A stretch of 64,000 nt of DNA from assembly GCA_001899635.1 (NCBI GenBank), contig MKVQ01000016.1, forward strand, positions 355,454 through 419,453, given 5' to 3'. Positions 52,173 to 61,204 of this stretch are shown here, piece by piece. Below the pieces are notes generated by a model. It was given only the letters and a program-made list of their open reading frames with translations, was not told the origin of the DNA and searched no databases. The position numbers and the translations under genes are program-made. The first letter of the stretch is position 1, and every line of letters starts with the position of its first letter. This stretch comes from Myxococcales bacterium 68-20. Lineage in GTDB: Bacteria; Myxococcota_A; Polyangia; Polyangiales; Polyangiaceae.

Positions 52173-53438
52173 CTACTGCGCGACTTTGTGCAGCGCGATG
52201 CCTGCACCTACAGCCCAGATGTCGTCAGGTCCCGAGCCCCAAATGGCATGGATCGCCTTCTGGACCGGGCGGCCGTCTAGAGAGACCGCGGCGAGGCGCC
52301 AGTTCAGACCATCCCAGCGACGGAGGCGGCCAAACTGTCCAGCGAGCCAAAACTCGCTCGGGGAGGCGGCCCACGCCGCGGTGAGCCCATTCGGCGTAAT
52401 CGGTCCGGTCGAGAACAATGTCCGGGTCCACGTGAACGGCGCACCCGCGCCATTGCTGACGCCAATGTGGACGTAACTTGTATTGTTGAGGTCGCTCGTG
52501 AAGCCGACGAGGTAGGCCTGCGTCGGCGAAACGGAGAAGCCGAACATCTCGTTCTTGGTCTCCGAAATAGGCGTGTGCGCTGGCTGCTCCGTTCGCCAGC
52601 TCGACCCGCCGTCGCCGGTCGGTACACGATGAGCGACCTTTCCTTGAATGATCGCGGACGGGGTGCGAACTCGTCCCGAGACCCAGATGTCGTCCGCGCT
52701 CGTCCCCCAAACCGCGTCGAAGTGGGCGGGGAGCTCGGTCGAGAGCGGATCGACGGTAAAGCCGGAGCCGCTGGGTCCGGCATAGTGCAGGAGGTAGCTC
52801 GGGTCGGCGTTGTCGACACGGTGAGGCACCGACGCAACCGCGTAGACGTCCGTCGCGCTCGTGCCCCAGATCGAGCGAATCGTCACTTCGGTCGTCACCT
52901 TCGTCCAGGTGATCGAGCTCGGGTTCGGACCCGTGCCATGCAAGAGCACGCCCGGCTCGATGGTGTTACCGCTCGGCGTCGCACCTCCGCCCGCCCAGAG
53001 ATCCGTCGGCCCACTTCCCCAGATCGCGTAGAGCGGGACTCCCGCGGCATAGCTCTTTACCCACGCCGTGCCGTTCCAGCGGAGGATGTTGCCTTCGTCG
53101 CTGACGGTCCAGACGGTGCCCTGCCCGTCCCCCCACAGAGCGCGGAGCGTCTGATTGTCCGGCACGATGACGTGACACCAGCCTTCGTCCGTGCACCTCT
53201 TGCCGGTGCCGGAGTCCTCGACGTCTGCGTCGAGCTCATCGCCGATGCCACTGTCGACAGGGCCAGCGTCCGCGAGCTCGGATGAGGAGGCGTCCTCCCC
53301 GGAGATGGGCGCCGGCGCAGCGGCGTCTTCGTCCTCCGAACCGACCACGCCGAGCACACTGCCTTCACTACAGGCGACAGCGCCGATACCGATCGATGCC
53401 GCCACTGCGGCGAGTCGCAGATGCCACCTTGCGCTCAT
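52173..53438 (-). CDS. Seven-bladed propeller lipoprotein
   Basis: A 421-residue lipoprotein (signal AAVAASIGIGAVAC). An acidic Ser/Asp-rich linker is followed by about seven repeats of the form WGSGPxDIWAVG (ALWGDGQGTVWTVS, AIWGSGPTDLWAGG, SIWGTSATDVYAVA, AVWGTSADDIWVSG, GFSVSPTQAYLVG, AAWAASPSEFWLAG, AIWGSGPDDIWAVG), which should close a beta-propeller. Function unknown. Its ATG overlaps the stop of a paralogous propeller gene (ATGA), so the two are co-translated. Confidence 0.82.
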   Translation of the reverse strand: MSARWHLRLAAVAASIGIGAVACSEGSVLGVVGSEDEDAAAPAPISGEDASSSELADAGPVDSGIGDELDADVEDSGTGKRCTDEGWCHVIVPDNQTLRALWGDGQGTVWTVSDEGNILRWNGTAWVKSYAAGVPLYAIWGSGPTDLWAGGGATPSGNTIEPGVLLHGTGPNPSSITWTKVTTEVTIRSIWGTSATDVYAVASVPHRVDNADPSYLLHYAGPSGSGFTVDPLSTELPAHFDAVWGTSADDIWVSGRVRTPSAIIQGKVAHRVPTGDGGSSWRTEQPAHTPISETKNEMFGFSVSPTQAYLVGFTSDLNNTSYVHIGVSNGAGAPFTWTRTLFSTGPITPNGLTAAWAASPSEFWLAGQFGRLRRWDGLNWRLAAVSLDGRPVQKAIHAIWGSGPDDIWAVGAGIALHKVAQ

Positions 53439-54673
53439 TTCGTATCTCCGTGCGTCCCGGACTGCGGCCCGGAGTAGCGTAGGACGATGCCGTCGCCGAC
53501 AGCCCAGACGTCCGCGGGGCCACTACCCCAGACGCCGTACAGGTGACGCTGGTCGGCCTTGGGCAGCGCCGCCCTCGACGGCTTCCACTCCGTGCCGTCG
53601 TAATGGAGGATCGTTCCGTTCTCGCCGACGGCCCACACGTCGTCGGCCGCCGCGGCCCAAACACCACGGAGGTTCTGGCTCGTCGGAGAATCGACGCCCT
53701 CCCAGGTCGCGCCGCCAGTGTAATGCTGGATCGCTCCACTGTTGCCGACGGCCCACACGTCGTTCGGGCCGGTGCCCCAGATGGAATTGAGGACGGAGAA
53801 GGTCGCCGTATCCAGCTCGGTCCACGTCGGCATGCCGCCATCCATCGCGGACGCACCGTTCGTGTGGCTAGCGAAGGAGGTGGTCGTCGTTCCCTTGGAG
53901 CCGACCATCCAGACGTCGTTCGGGCCGGAGCCCCAGATGCCGTAGATGACGTTGGTGTTGCCGAAAGTGTTCAGGGGCGTCCACCCCACGCCGCCGTCTC
54001 CCGGGCGCGTCCTCCAGCTCGTCTCGAACTGCCCGGCTTTGGCCAAGCGGTGTTTCCCGCTGATCCACACGTCCCCGGGCCCCGTCGCCCACACCGCGAA
54101 GAGCGGGCCGACCGAGGCTGGCCCCAGTTCGTTTTCGAAGATCGGCGTCTCGCGAACGAACGTGGCCGTGCCGTTCGAGAACCCCGTCGAGCGGTAGATG
54201 AGGCTCGCCGTGGAGACCACCCAGATGTCGTTCGGCCCGGTCCCGTAGACCGACTGGAGCGAGTAGTTCGTGTCGATCGGCGTCGACGTCCAGGTCGTTC
54301 CGTCCCAATGGATCACGCTCCCTTTTGCACCGACGGCCCAGACGTCGTTCGGCCCGCTGCCCCAGACGCTCGAGAGTCCGAGCCCGGACGAATGGCCCGT
54401 CGCCACTGGGACCCACTCGGGTTCGGCGCAGCCGTCCTCGGACGCTTCACAAGCATCCACCTCGGCATCGACGGCTGCGTCGCGTCCGTCTTCGAACGTA
54501 CCGGCGTCGTTGCCAGCGTCTTCACCGGCGCTCGCGTCGACGGACGGCGAAGCGTCGTCCTCGCTCGAGTCGGCCTCTGCGCAGTTCGCGATGAACGCTC
54601 CGAGCCCGAGCAGCGCGACGAGCGCCATGCCGGGGGCGGCGCGATGCGCGCCCTGTTCGGTGACTCGCCTCAT
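53435..54673 (-). CDS. Seven-bladed propeller lipoprotein (paralog)
   Basis: A 412-residue paralog of the next gene downstream. The signal peptide (MALVALLGLGAFIANC) ends in a lipobox-like IANC. Seven repeats match WGSGPNDVWAVG (SVWGSGPNDVWAVG, SVYGTGPNDIWVVS, AVWATGPGDVWISG, GIWGSGPNDVWMVG, SIWGTGPNDVWAVG, GVWAAAADDVWAVG, GVWGSGPADVWAVG). The ATG at 54673 is preferred because it overlaps the stop of the Cys-rich gene (ATGA); the frame is open further upstream inside that gene. Surface binding role inferred. Confidence 0.82.
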   Translation of the reverse strand: MRRVTEQGAHRAAPGMALVALLGLGAFIANCAEADSSEDDASPSVDASAGEDAGNDAGTFEDGRDAAVDAEVDACEASEDGCAEPEWVPVATGHSSGLGLSSVWGSGPNDVWAVGAKGSVIHWDGTTWTSTPIDTNYSLQSVYGTGPNDIWVVSTASLIYRSTGFSNGTATFVRETPIFENELGPASVGPLFAVWATGPGDVWISGKHRLAKAGQFETSWRTRPGDGGVGWTPLNTFGNTNVIYGIWGSGPNDVWMVGSKGTTTTSFASHTNGASAMDGGMPTWTELDTATFSVLNSIWGTGPNDVWAVGNSGAIQHYTGGATWEGVDSPTSQNLRGVWAAAADDVWAVGENGTILHYDGTEWKPSRAALPKADQRHLYGVWGSGPADVWAVGDGIVLRYSGPQSGTHGDTK

Positions 54674-55854
54674 TTCGTCACCACTCCTGCGTCGCTCTCG
54701 CATTCGACCATCACGCACACGCCGTTGATGCAAGGCTGGTCGGGAGCGCACCGATTCCCGCACGCCCCGCAGTGACGCGGGTTGAGCGATAGGTTCGTCT
54801 CGCACCCGTTCGTGATATCGCCGTCGCAGTCCCCCCAGCCGGGGGCACACTCCGTGACGCAGAAGCCGTTCTGGCAGCTGGTCGCGGTGTGAGCGCCGCC
54901 TCCGCAGCGGTTTCCGCAGGCCCCGCAATGGTTGGTGTCCGTGAGGAGATTGGCGCAGGTGTTGGCGCCACAAAAGGTCTCGTGCGGATCGCACGAGCAC
55001 ACGGGGACGTTCCCCTTGTCGGGGCGGATGATGCAGCGCTGCCCGGGAGCGCATCGATTCCCGCACGCCCCGCAGTTGTTCACGTCGTTCGTGATGACGA
55101 CCTCACAACCGTCGGTGAGGTCCTCGTTGCAGTCCGCCGTCGCCGGGGTGCATTCAAAGTGCCCGCACTCGGCGTCCTTGCAGACCTGCACCATGTTGCG
55201 CGGCGCCTGCTTGGGCGGGCAGGCGTTCGAGCACGCGCCACAGTGCCTCAAGGTAGTATCCAGATTGACGCACTCCGTTCCGCACCAGACCTTCGGCGGC
55301 AAGCACTCCGAGGCGCACACTCCGGCCGTGCACGCGCGCGTGCCGTTGGCGAGCGTGGGGCACACGATTCCGCAGCCTCCGCAGTTTTCGAGATCCCTGG
55401 ACGAGTCGCTCTCGCACCCGTCATCGATGATCCCGTTGCAGTCCTGGGCGCCGGCGGGACACGTCACCACGCACTTGCCGTCGACGCATCGTTCGAGCAG
55501 GCCGAGCCCTGGATAGGTAGGGCACGCGTTCCCGCACGCGCCGCAGTTGGCGTCGTCCGTGAGGAGGTTGGTCTCGCACAGGTACGAGGTTGCCCCGCCG
55601 GCCTTGGGGCACGTGTCGAAGGGGAACGGGCACTCCGTCGCGACACACATCTGGACATCGGGCGACGGGAGCGCGCTCGCTCCATCGGCGCTCGCGTCCT
55701 CGGTGGGCGGGACGAATCCGACCGTGCCGGTGCTCGCGTCGGGAGCGTATTCGGCGCCAACGTCGCGCACGGGCTCGACGCAGCCGAACACGAGCGCGAG
55801 CGTCACCGAGGAAATGAAGGCCGTGCCGAGGATCTTTCTCGTTCGTTCGTTCAT
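54670..55854 (-). CDS. Cys-rich repeat surface lipoprotein
   Basis: A 394-residue lipoprotein (signal FISSVTLALVFGC). The mature part has about eight Cys-rich modules with the motif NCGACGNRC or HCGACSNAC, preceded by LxTDxN, and spacers such as DCNGIIDDGCE and DCDGDITNGCE. These disulfide-linked repeats are frequent in myxobacterial surface proteins and are sometimes mislabelled after unrelated enzymes. Function unknown; a structural or adhesive role is likely. It begins 24 bases after the TPR-like gene and overlaps the next propeller gene by 4 nt. Confidence 0.85.
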   Translation of the reverse strand: MNERTRKILGTAFISSVTLALVFGCVEPVRDVGAEYAPDASTGTVGFVPPTEDASADGASALPSPDVQMCVATECPFPFDTCPKAGGATSYLCETNLLTDDANCGACGNACPTYPGLGLLERCVDGKCVVTCPAGAQDCNGIIDDGCESDSSRDLENCGGCGIVCPTLANGTRACTAGVCASECLPPKVWCGTECVNLDTTLRHCGACSNACPPKQAPRNMVQVCKDAECGHFECTPATADCNEDLTDGCEVVITNDVNNCGACGNRCAPGQRCIIRPDKGNVPVCSCDPHETFCGANTCANLLTDTNHCGACGNRCGGGAHTATSCQNGFCVTECAPGWGDCDGDITNGCETNLSLNPRHCGACGNRCAPDQPCINGVCVMVECESDAGVVTK

Positions 55855-55878
55855 AGCGACCTGGGAAAAGAAGAAGGC

Positions 55879-56640
55879 CTAGAGCTGTGCCGCTCGCCGG
55901 ACCGAAGGCGCGAGCGGGCTCGTCGGGTACGTCGTGAGGAACGTCGCTGCCGCGCGCTTGGCCTCCGCGTCGTGTCCGAGGCGCGCGAGCGCGTCGATGG
56001 CGATGGCGTCTCGCTCCTCGCGGAACGAACCACCGGCGAAACGTCGATTGCCGTCGGCGACCATCGACAACGCCTTCTCCGGATCGCTCGCAGCAACGCG
56101 ACGGAGCGAGCCGAGGTGGCGTGTCTCTTCGAGCGGGTCGACCACGGTTGGCGCGGAGGGCGCCGGAGGCGGATTCACCTGCGCGGTGACGGGAGGTCGC
56201 GCAGTGCGCGCGACGGGAGGAGAAGTGGGAACGGTCGGAAGCGATTTCACGGAGAGCGTGGGAATCTCCGGGGTCTCCGGCATCTCCGGGGTCTCCGGCG
56301 GCGCCATGACGGGCGCGGCCTCCGTGACCAGCGGCTCGACGGCGGCATCGTCCCGCCCGAGCCACGTCATCCCGACGCCCGCGCCGACGATCAGGACGGC
56401 GAGCCCAACGACGCCGGGCGTCGACCTCAGCCACTTGCCACCCGAGGGGGTAACGGGTGCGGTTGGCTTCGTCGAGACGTCGGCCGCGGTGAGCGCCGCG
56501 TTGAAACGCTCGAGGCCCTTCGCCTCGTCGTAGTCGACGCGGAACGCACGCTCGCGACCGAGCGCCTCGCGAAGGTCCAGCGGCTCGTCCAGATCGTCAC
56601 CCAAGCGCACCGGATCGATGTCCTCTTCGTCAGCGCTCAT
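55879..56640 (-). CDS. One-TM protein with TPR-like C-terminus, ECF partner
   Basis: A 253-residue inner-membrane protein. Residues 1-70 are cytoplasmic and acidic (DYDEAKGLERFNAAL at 37-51); a membrane helix lies at about 75-95; a Pro-rich linker (PEMPETPEIPTLSVKSLPTV) leads to a helical C-terminal part (about 175-253) resembling TPR or half-TPR repeats, seen next to ECF sigmas in myxobacteria. No zinc anti-sigma motif is visible. It could bind the sigma with its N-terminal tail and sense through the periplasmic part; this is inference. Its ATG overlaps the sigma stop (ATGA). Confidence 0.72.
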   Translation of the reverse strand: MSADEEDIDPVRLGDDLDEPLDLREALGRERAFRVDYDEAKGLERFNAALTAADVSTKPTAPVTPSGGKWLRSTPGVVGLAVLIVGAGVGMTWLGRDDAAVEPLVTEAAPVMAPPETPEMPETPEIPTLSVKSLPTVPTSPPVARTARPPVTAQVNPPPAPSAPTVVDPLEETRHLGSLRRVAASDPEKALSMVADGNRRFAGGSFREERDAIAIDALARLGHDAEAKRAAATFLTTYPTSPLAPSVRRAAQL

Positions 56641-57302
56641 TTCGTTTCCCTCACGGAGAGGGGATCGCGCGTGAGCCGCGCGTACTCCCGACGAAACTCC
56701 TGCCTCGCGGCCCTGAGGCGCGAGTACACGGTCACAACTGGGATCCCGAGGCCAGCCGCGATGGACTCACACGACTCTTCCTCGATCTCGAACAGGATGA
56801 AGAGCGTGCGCTTCTCGAGGTCGAGCGCCTGCAGCGCGCGTCCGACCAACGTGAGCGACTCCGTCGCGCGCACGACGTCCTCCTGGCTCTGCGAGGGAGC
56901 CTCGGCCGACGAGAGCGCCGTCTCGTCGAGGACCTCCGGGTGGCGACGCCGCGTGCGACGGTCGTGGGAGAACACTCGGAGCGCGATGCTCGCGAGCCAG
57001 GTCGTCGGCTTCGCGGCGTTGCTCGTGGAGCCGCCGAGACGATGAGCAACGAGGAAGACCTCTTGAACGAGGTCATCGATGCTCTGCGGAGGCGCGCCGA
57101 GACGAACGAGGAACGTGGCGACGAAGCGCGCGTGCTCTCGAAAGAGCACGTCGGCGCCGACGATTCCTTCCGACACGGGAGCCTGCTCTCTGCCCTGGCC
57201 TGGACCTGAGGCTTCCGTCATGGCCATGTGCCACGGCGGGCTCGGATCATTCAGTTTCGTATAGTGCCCCGCCTGCACCGCGGGCACCACCGAAGTCGCC
57301 AT
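56637..57302 (-). CDS. ECF RNA polymerase sigma factor
   Basis: A 221-residue ECF sigma. Region 2 is seen at about 55-120 (IDDLVQEVFLVAHRLGGSTS, WLASIALRVFSHDRRTRRRH) and region 4 at about 155-205 (LQALDLEKRTLFILFEIEEE, IPVVTVYSRLRAARQEFRRE). The ATG at 57302 is used; ATGs at 57227 and 57221 would give a shorter N-terminus more typical of the family, and no start has a strong ribosome site. It lies 46 bases after an outer-membrane protein gene and overlaps the TPR-like gene. It probably controls the whole minus-strand unit. Confidence 0.88.
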   Translation of the reverse strand: MATSVVPAVQAGHYTKLNDPSPPWHMAMTEASGPGQGREQAPVSEGIVGADVLFREHARFVATFLVRLGAPPQSIDDLVQEVFLVAHRLGGSTSNAAKPTTWLASIALRVFSHDRRTRRRHPEVLDETALSSAEAPSQSQEDVVRATESLTLVGRALQALDLEKRTLFILFEIEEESCESIAAGLGIPVVTVYSRLRAARQEFRREYARLTRDPLSVRETK

Positions 57303-57348
57303 GACCGTTACTGCCCGGCGACGGCAGGTTTGGTGTGTTTATTTTCGG

Positions 57349-58452
57349 TCAGAGCTCGAAGTAGAGCCCGACCGCGGCGGCACCTCCCAGAACGGGGACA
57401 GTGAGCACGGCCGTTCTTGGGACAGCTCGAGCCTGCGCGTCACCCCCCAAGCCGACGACGCCGATCTGCGCTCGTCGCAGGGTCACGACGAGGTCCGTCG
57501 CGAACAGCAAACCCCAGGAGAGGCTCGCCCCGTTGCCGGCGACGGGGATCCGCACCTCACCGCGCAAGGGCATCGCGAGCCAGGGCCGCGAGGGGGTGCG
57601 ACCATCGAGGAAGCCGAGGCCTCGCGTCTCCACCAAGCCCCAGCCGAGGCCGAGGCAGGCGCGGAGCTCGATTCGCCACGCGGGGCTCGCGGCGCACGCG
57701 TCGGCGCGTCCGGCATAGAGCCGGGTCTCGACCTCGCCCGATCCGAGTGGTGAGGTGGCGGCCGTCGCTGCAACGATGGCCGTGCGTGTCTCGAGGTAGC
57801 GAGACCACCGAATGTCGATGCCGGCGCTGAAGAGCGGCCTTGCTCCCGGAAGCGCGGTCCACAAGACCCCAGCTTCTCCTCTCAGAGTGGCCTGGTGCCC
57901 GGTGCGTCGGGCGCTCCTGCGTGTCGGACCAGGAGAAGGCCGAGCCGGAGACCGAGATCGAGAGACAGGTGAGCGCGCGGGTGAAGGGGGGGGTGAAGGC
58001 ACCGGCAACGGCACGGCGTCCGGCGTGGTGGCCGGCTCCTCCTCCGCGCCGAAGAACGTGGCTTCGACCGCCACGGCAATCGACAAAGCGAGCGCGGTCC
58101 TGAGCTCCGTGCATCCGGAGGGGAGGTTTGTGACCTTTCGTTGACCGACGAGGACGCCGTCTCGATGGAGCCCGTAGACGACGGCGCCCTCGTCCCTCCT
58201 CACGGCGATCGAGATCCGGCGGTCGATCTCTTCGTGTCCGAGCCATCGCGCGACCGCCGGGACGAGGCTCCCGGCCTCCAGGCACTCGTCAGGCTCGACC
58301 GCGAAGGCTTCGGCGAGCGGGCGTTTCGGGGCGTCGTCAGCGGCCGCGGCAGGCGACGAGATGCACGCGGCTGCAATCGCGATGCACGTGAAGCCACCCC
58401 AGCGATGGCGCAACACTGCTGACAGTAGATACGCAAAGCTCCGTCGCGACAA
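57349..58452 (-). CDS. Outer-membrane protein, first gene of ECF unit
   Basis: A 367-residue exported protein. The N-terminal hydrophobic region GGFTCIAIAAACISSPAAAA is a signal peptide. Residues 45-130 form a small soluble domain with two cysteines (DECLEAGSL, PSGCTELRTALALSI), a Pro/Ser/Arg-rich linker follows (150-185), and the last 180 residues look like amphipathic barrel strands ending GLYFEL. Proteins of this layout occur next to ECF sigmas in Polyangiales, from memory. The start is uncertain: a TTG at 58452 or a GTG at 58416 nearer the signal. It precedes the sigma gene by 46 bases on the same strand and is probably co-transcribed. Confidence 0.65.
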   Translation of the reverse strand: MSRRSFAYLLSAVLRHRWGGFTCIAIAAACISSPAAAADDAPKRPLAEAFAVEPDECLEAGSLVPAVARWLGHEEIDRRISIAVRRDEGAVVYGLHRDGVLVGQRKVTNLPSGCTELRTALALSIAVAVEATFFGAEEEPATTPDAVPLPVPSPPPSPARSPVSRSRSPARPSPGPTRRSARRTGHQATLRGEAGVLWTALPGARPLFSAGIDIRWSRYLETRTAIVAATAATSPLGSGEVETRLYAGRADACAASPAWRIELRACLGLGWGLVETRGLGFLDGRTPSRPWLAMPLRGEVRIPVAGNGASLSWGLLFATDLVVTLRRAQIGVVGLGGDAQARAVPRTAVLTVPVLGGAAAVGLYFEL

Positions 58453-58550
58453 GCCGACGACGCCGTACGGGTGAGCTCATGGCGAACGGACTCGTGCCGG
58501 CGTTGGAAGAGGTCAGCTGTGCACCACGCTCCGTCCTGTCGGCACGCGCT

Positions 58551-60038
58551 TCACTCTCCGATGCGGCTGCTCGTGAAGATGCCGAGCGCCGGACCGATGG
58601 CGAAGGTCACGAACAGGAAGCGCGCCGCCGTCGACACGCCTGCGACCTCGAGGGAGCTGCCGAGCCCGCCGAGGTTCGCCACCATGCCCGCAAGCGCTGC
58701 GCCGAGGGACGTCGCGAAGAGCTGGACGGTCGTGAGCGAGGACGACGCGACGAGCGCCTCGTCTTCGCGAGCGGCTCCGAGCACCCGCGTGAGGAGGTGC
58801 GGCCAGGCGAGACCGACGCCGAAGCCGACGGCGACGAGCGCGAGGCACGTCGGCGCGAGCTGCCAGAACGAGCCGGCGCTCGGACGAGGGACGAGGACGG
58901 CGAGCGCGCACATGCCGGCGAACATCAGCGCCGGCGCGAGCCTGAAGACCCGAGAGACCCGCTTGCCCGTCGCGCCCGCGCTCGAGATGGAGCCGAGCGT
59001 CCAGCCTGCAGCCATGAGCGCCGCGAGATAACCAGCCGCGAGCGGCGACTGACCATGCAGCGTCTGGAAGAACAGCGGCATGAAGATCTCGCTGCTCGTC
59101 ACCGTCACGGCCAAGAGGCACATCGTCGCGTAGAGCGCCCAGAACGGCGACGTGAGCTGGAAGGCCCCGCGTGGAAGGAGTCGTCGCGGCGAGCGCTTCT
59201 CGACGAAGACGAGGAGAACGCTCACGACACCGGCCACCGCGATGCCCGCGGCGTTCCACGCGACGCTCGTGCTCACGCTGCCGGCCGAGAGCGCGAGAAC
59301 GGCCGTCATGAGGAGGCTGAGCTGCGTGACCGCGATGGGGGAGCCCGCGCCCGCGCCTGCGCCCGCGCTTCGCTTCGGCAAGACGGTCACGGCGAGCGCC
59401 GTGAACAGGATCGTGATCGGCAAGAGTGACCAGAAGGCCGCTCGCCAGGCGCCCATCTCGGCGAAGACACCACCGACCGCAGGGCCGATGAGCGTGGCGA
59501 TGCCCCACATGCCCGACAGGATCGTCATCGCTCGCGGCCACAAGCGCTCTTCGAAGACGAGGCGGATCAGCGCGTAGGGCAGCGCGAAGAGCAGTCCGCC
59601 TCCGAAGCCCTGGATGGCGCGCCCGACGAGGAGCATCGCCATCGACCACGCACCGGCGCAGATGAGCGCTCCGAGCCCGAAGACGATGGCCGCGACTGCA
59701 TAGGCGGCTTTCGAGCCGAACCGCTCCAAGAGCTTGGCAGACAGCGCCGAGCCGACGATGGAGGTCACGACGAAGAGCGCCGTGCTCCACGCGTAGTACT
59801 CGAGCCCCCCGATGTCGTGGACGACGGACGGAAGGATGGTCGTCGCGACGTAGATGTTCGTCGCGTGAAGACCGACGCCGCCCGCGAGGACGAGCGACCG
59901 AACGGCGTTCGCCCCGGAGAAGAGCTCGCTCCAGCTCGCCTCCGACATCGCGCCCGTAGGCGGGGCCTCTTGCCGGGCCGGGGCGATCGGCCGGATCTCG
60001 GGATCGAGCGGCTCGACGTTCGAATCGATCCTGTTCAC
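58551..60038 (-). CDS. MFS transporter
   Basis: A 495-residue polytopic protein of the major facilitator superfamily, probably DHA-type drug/proton antiporter (about 12-14 membrane segments). The loop 2-3 motif is seen as GSALSAKLLERFGSKAAYAV, and motif C-like GIATLIGPAVGGVFAEMGAW lies after the fifth segment. It would export a small molecule using the proton gradient; the substrate is unknown. The start is uncertain: GTG at 60038, or ATG at 59948 closer to the first membrane segment. It follows the frameshifted oxidoreductase gene on the same strand by about 100 bases. Confidence 0.82.
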   Translation of the reverse strand: MNRIDSNVEPLDPEIRPIAPARQEAPPTGAMSEASWSELFSGANAVRSLVLAGGVGLHATNIYVATTILPSVVHDIGGLEYYAWSTALFVVTSIVGSALSAKLLERFGSKAAYAVAAIVFGLGALICAGAWSMAMLLVGRAIQGFGGGLLFALPYALIRLVFEERLWPRAMTILSGMWGIATLIGPAVGGVFAEMGAWRAAFWSLLPITILFTALAVTVLPKRSAGAGAGAGSPIAVTQLSLLMTAVLALSAGSVSTSVAWNAAGIAVAGVVSVLLVFVEKRSPRRLLPRGAFQLTSPFWALYATMCLLAVTVTSSEIFMPLFFQTLHGQSPLAAGYLAALMAAGWTLGSISSAGATGKRVSRVFRLAPALMFAGMCALAVLVPRPSAGSFWQLAPTCLALVAVGFGVGLAWPHLLTRVLGAAREDEALVASSSLTTVQLFATSLGAALAGMVANLGGLGSSLEVAGVSTAARFLFVTFAIGPALGIFTSSRIGE

Positions 60039-60134
60039 GAGCGGAGACCTAGCGTTCGTGACGCGCGGCCGCAAAAGCCATGACGAAGCATTGGCGCCCT
60101 GCCAATTCGTCGGAGCTTCGCGGCTGAGCTCGGC

Positions 60135-61179
60135 TCACGCCGGTCGAGACACGCGGAGCACGAGCTTGCCGGTCGTCGTACCGCTCTCGAGCGCGCGATG
60201 GGCGTCGGCGACGCGCTCGAAGTCGAACGCACGGGTGGAGGGCGGACGGATCTTCTTCTCGGCCACGAGCTGCATCAGACGCTGCATGGCCTCGGCGAGG
60301 AGCTCCTTCTCCTCGAAGAGGTAGGAGAGGTTGAACGCCATGACGCTCTTGTTGTCGTTCGTGAGGTCGAGCGGATTGAAACGTGGCGTGCGGAGCCAGT
60401 CGACCGCGAGCTTCGGCCAGCTCGGCGTCCCGGCGCCTCGTCGCATCATCGCGGCGAAGCCGTAGATGACGAGCCGGCCGGTCGAGCGAAGATGCGCGTA
60501 GCTCTCCGCGAGCGTGGAGACGCCGTTCGCGTCGAGGATGACGTCGTAGCCCTTCGGAGCAAGACGCTCGGCCGCGCGCCAGAGATCCTCCGAGCTCTTG
60601 TCGATCACGTGGGCGGCGCCCCACTCCTTTGCCGCGGCGACCTTCTCCGGCCGTCCGACGACGCCGATCGCGTTCAGCCCCGCGTGCGCGCGCGAGCTGG
60701 AGAAGGGCACCGCCGACGCCACCGGCTGCCGAGTGAACGAGGATCGTCGACCCTTTTCGCGGATGCGCCAGCTCGAAGAGCGCGTAGTCGGCGGTCAGGA
60801 AGACGACGGCGAAGCCGGCGGCGGCGTCCATGCTCCAGTCGTCCGGGATGGCAAACGTCTGGTGCTCGGGGACGGCGACGCTCGTCGCATAGCCGTCGAA
60901 GCGCGTGAGGGCGATGACACGATCGCCGACCGCGCGCGAGGTGACGCGGGAGCCGACCTTGTCGATTCGCCCCGCGACCTCGAAGCCGGGCGTGATCGGC
61001 CAGCCGACGTACTCCTTCGCCGACGCGTAGAGGCCCATGCGCACGATGCAGTCGGCGTAATTGACGCCGATCGCCTCGACCGCGACGCGCACGTCGTGGT
61101 CCCCGCAGTCGGGATCTGCGGCCTCCTCGAGCTCGAGTCGTTCCCAGCCACCGGCCTTGTGGATGCGTACGCGCTTCAC
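60135..61179 (-). pseudogene. VAT1-like medium-chain oxidoreductase, frameshifted
   Basis: A zinc-independent medium-chain (MDR) oxidoreductase of the VAT-1/quinone-reductase type, split between two frames. The first part (GTG 61179 to about 60690) reads KRVRIHKAGGWERLELEEAA, then VEAIGVNYADCIVRMGLY, GFEVAGRIDKVGS and the cofactor motif HSAAGGVGGALLQLARA. The second part, in another frame to the stop at 60135, reads LNAIGVVGRPEKVAAAKEWG, FNPLDLTNDNKSVMAFNLSY and GTTTGKLVLRVSRPA. The shift lies in an alternating CG run (about 60680-60700). Both halves are otherwise intact, so it may be a recent mutation or a sequencing error. Confidence 0.8.
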
Positions 61180-61204
61180 GCGGCGGCATCCTAGCGCGCC
61201 GTCG

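Noticed and set aside
58479-59429. A 316-residue plus-strand open frame
   Set aside because: Antisense of the MFS transporter gene, which has clear membrane segments and MFS motifs on the minus strand.
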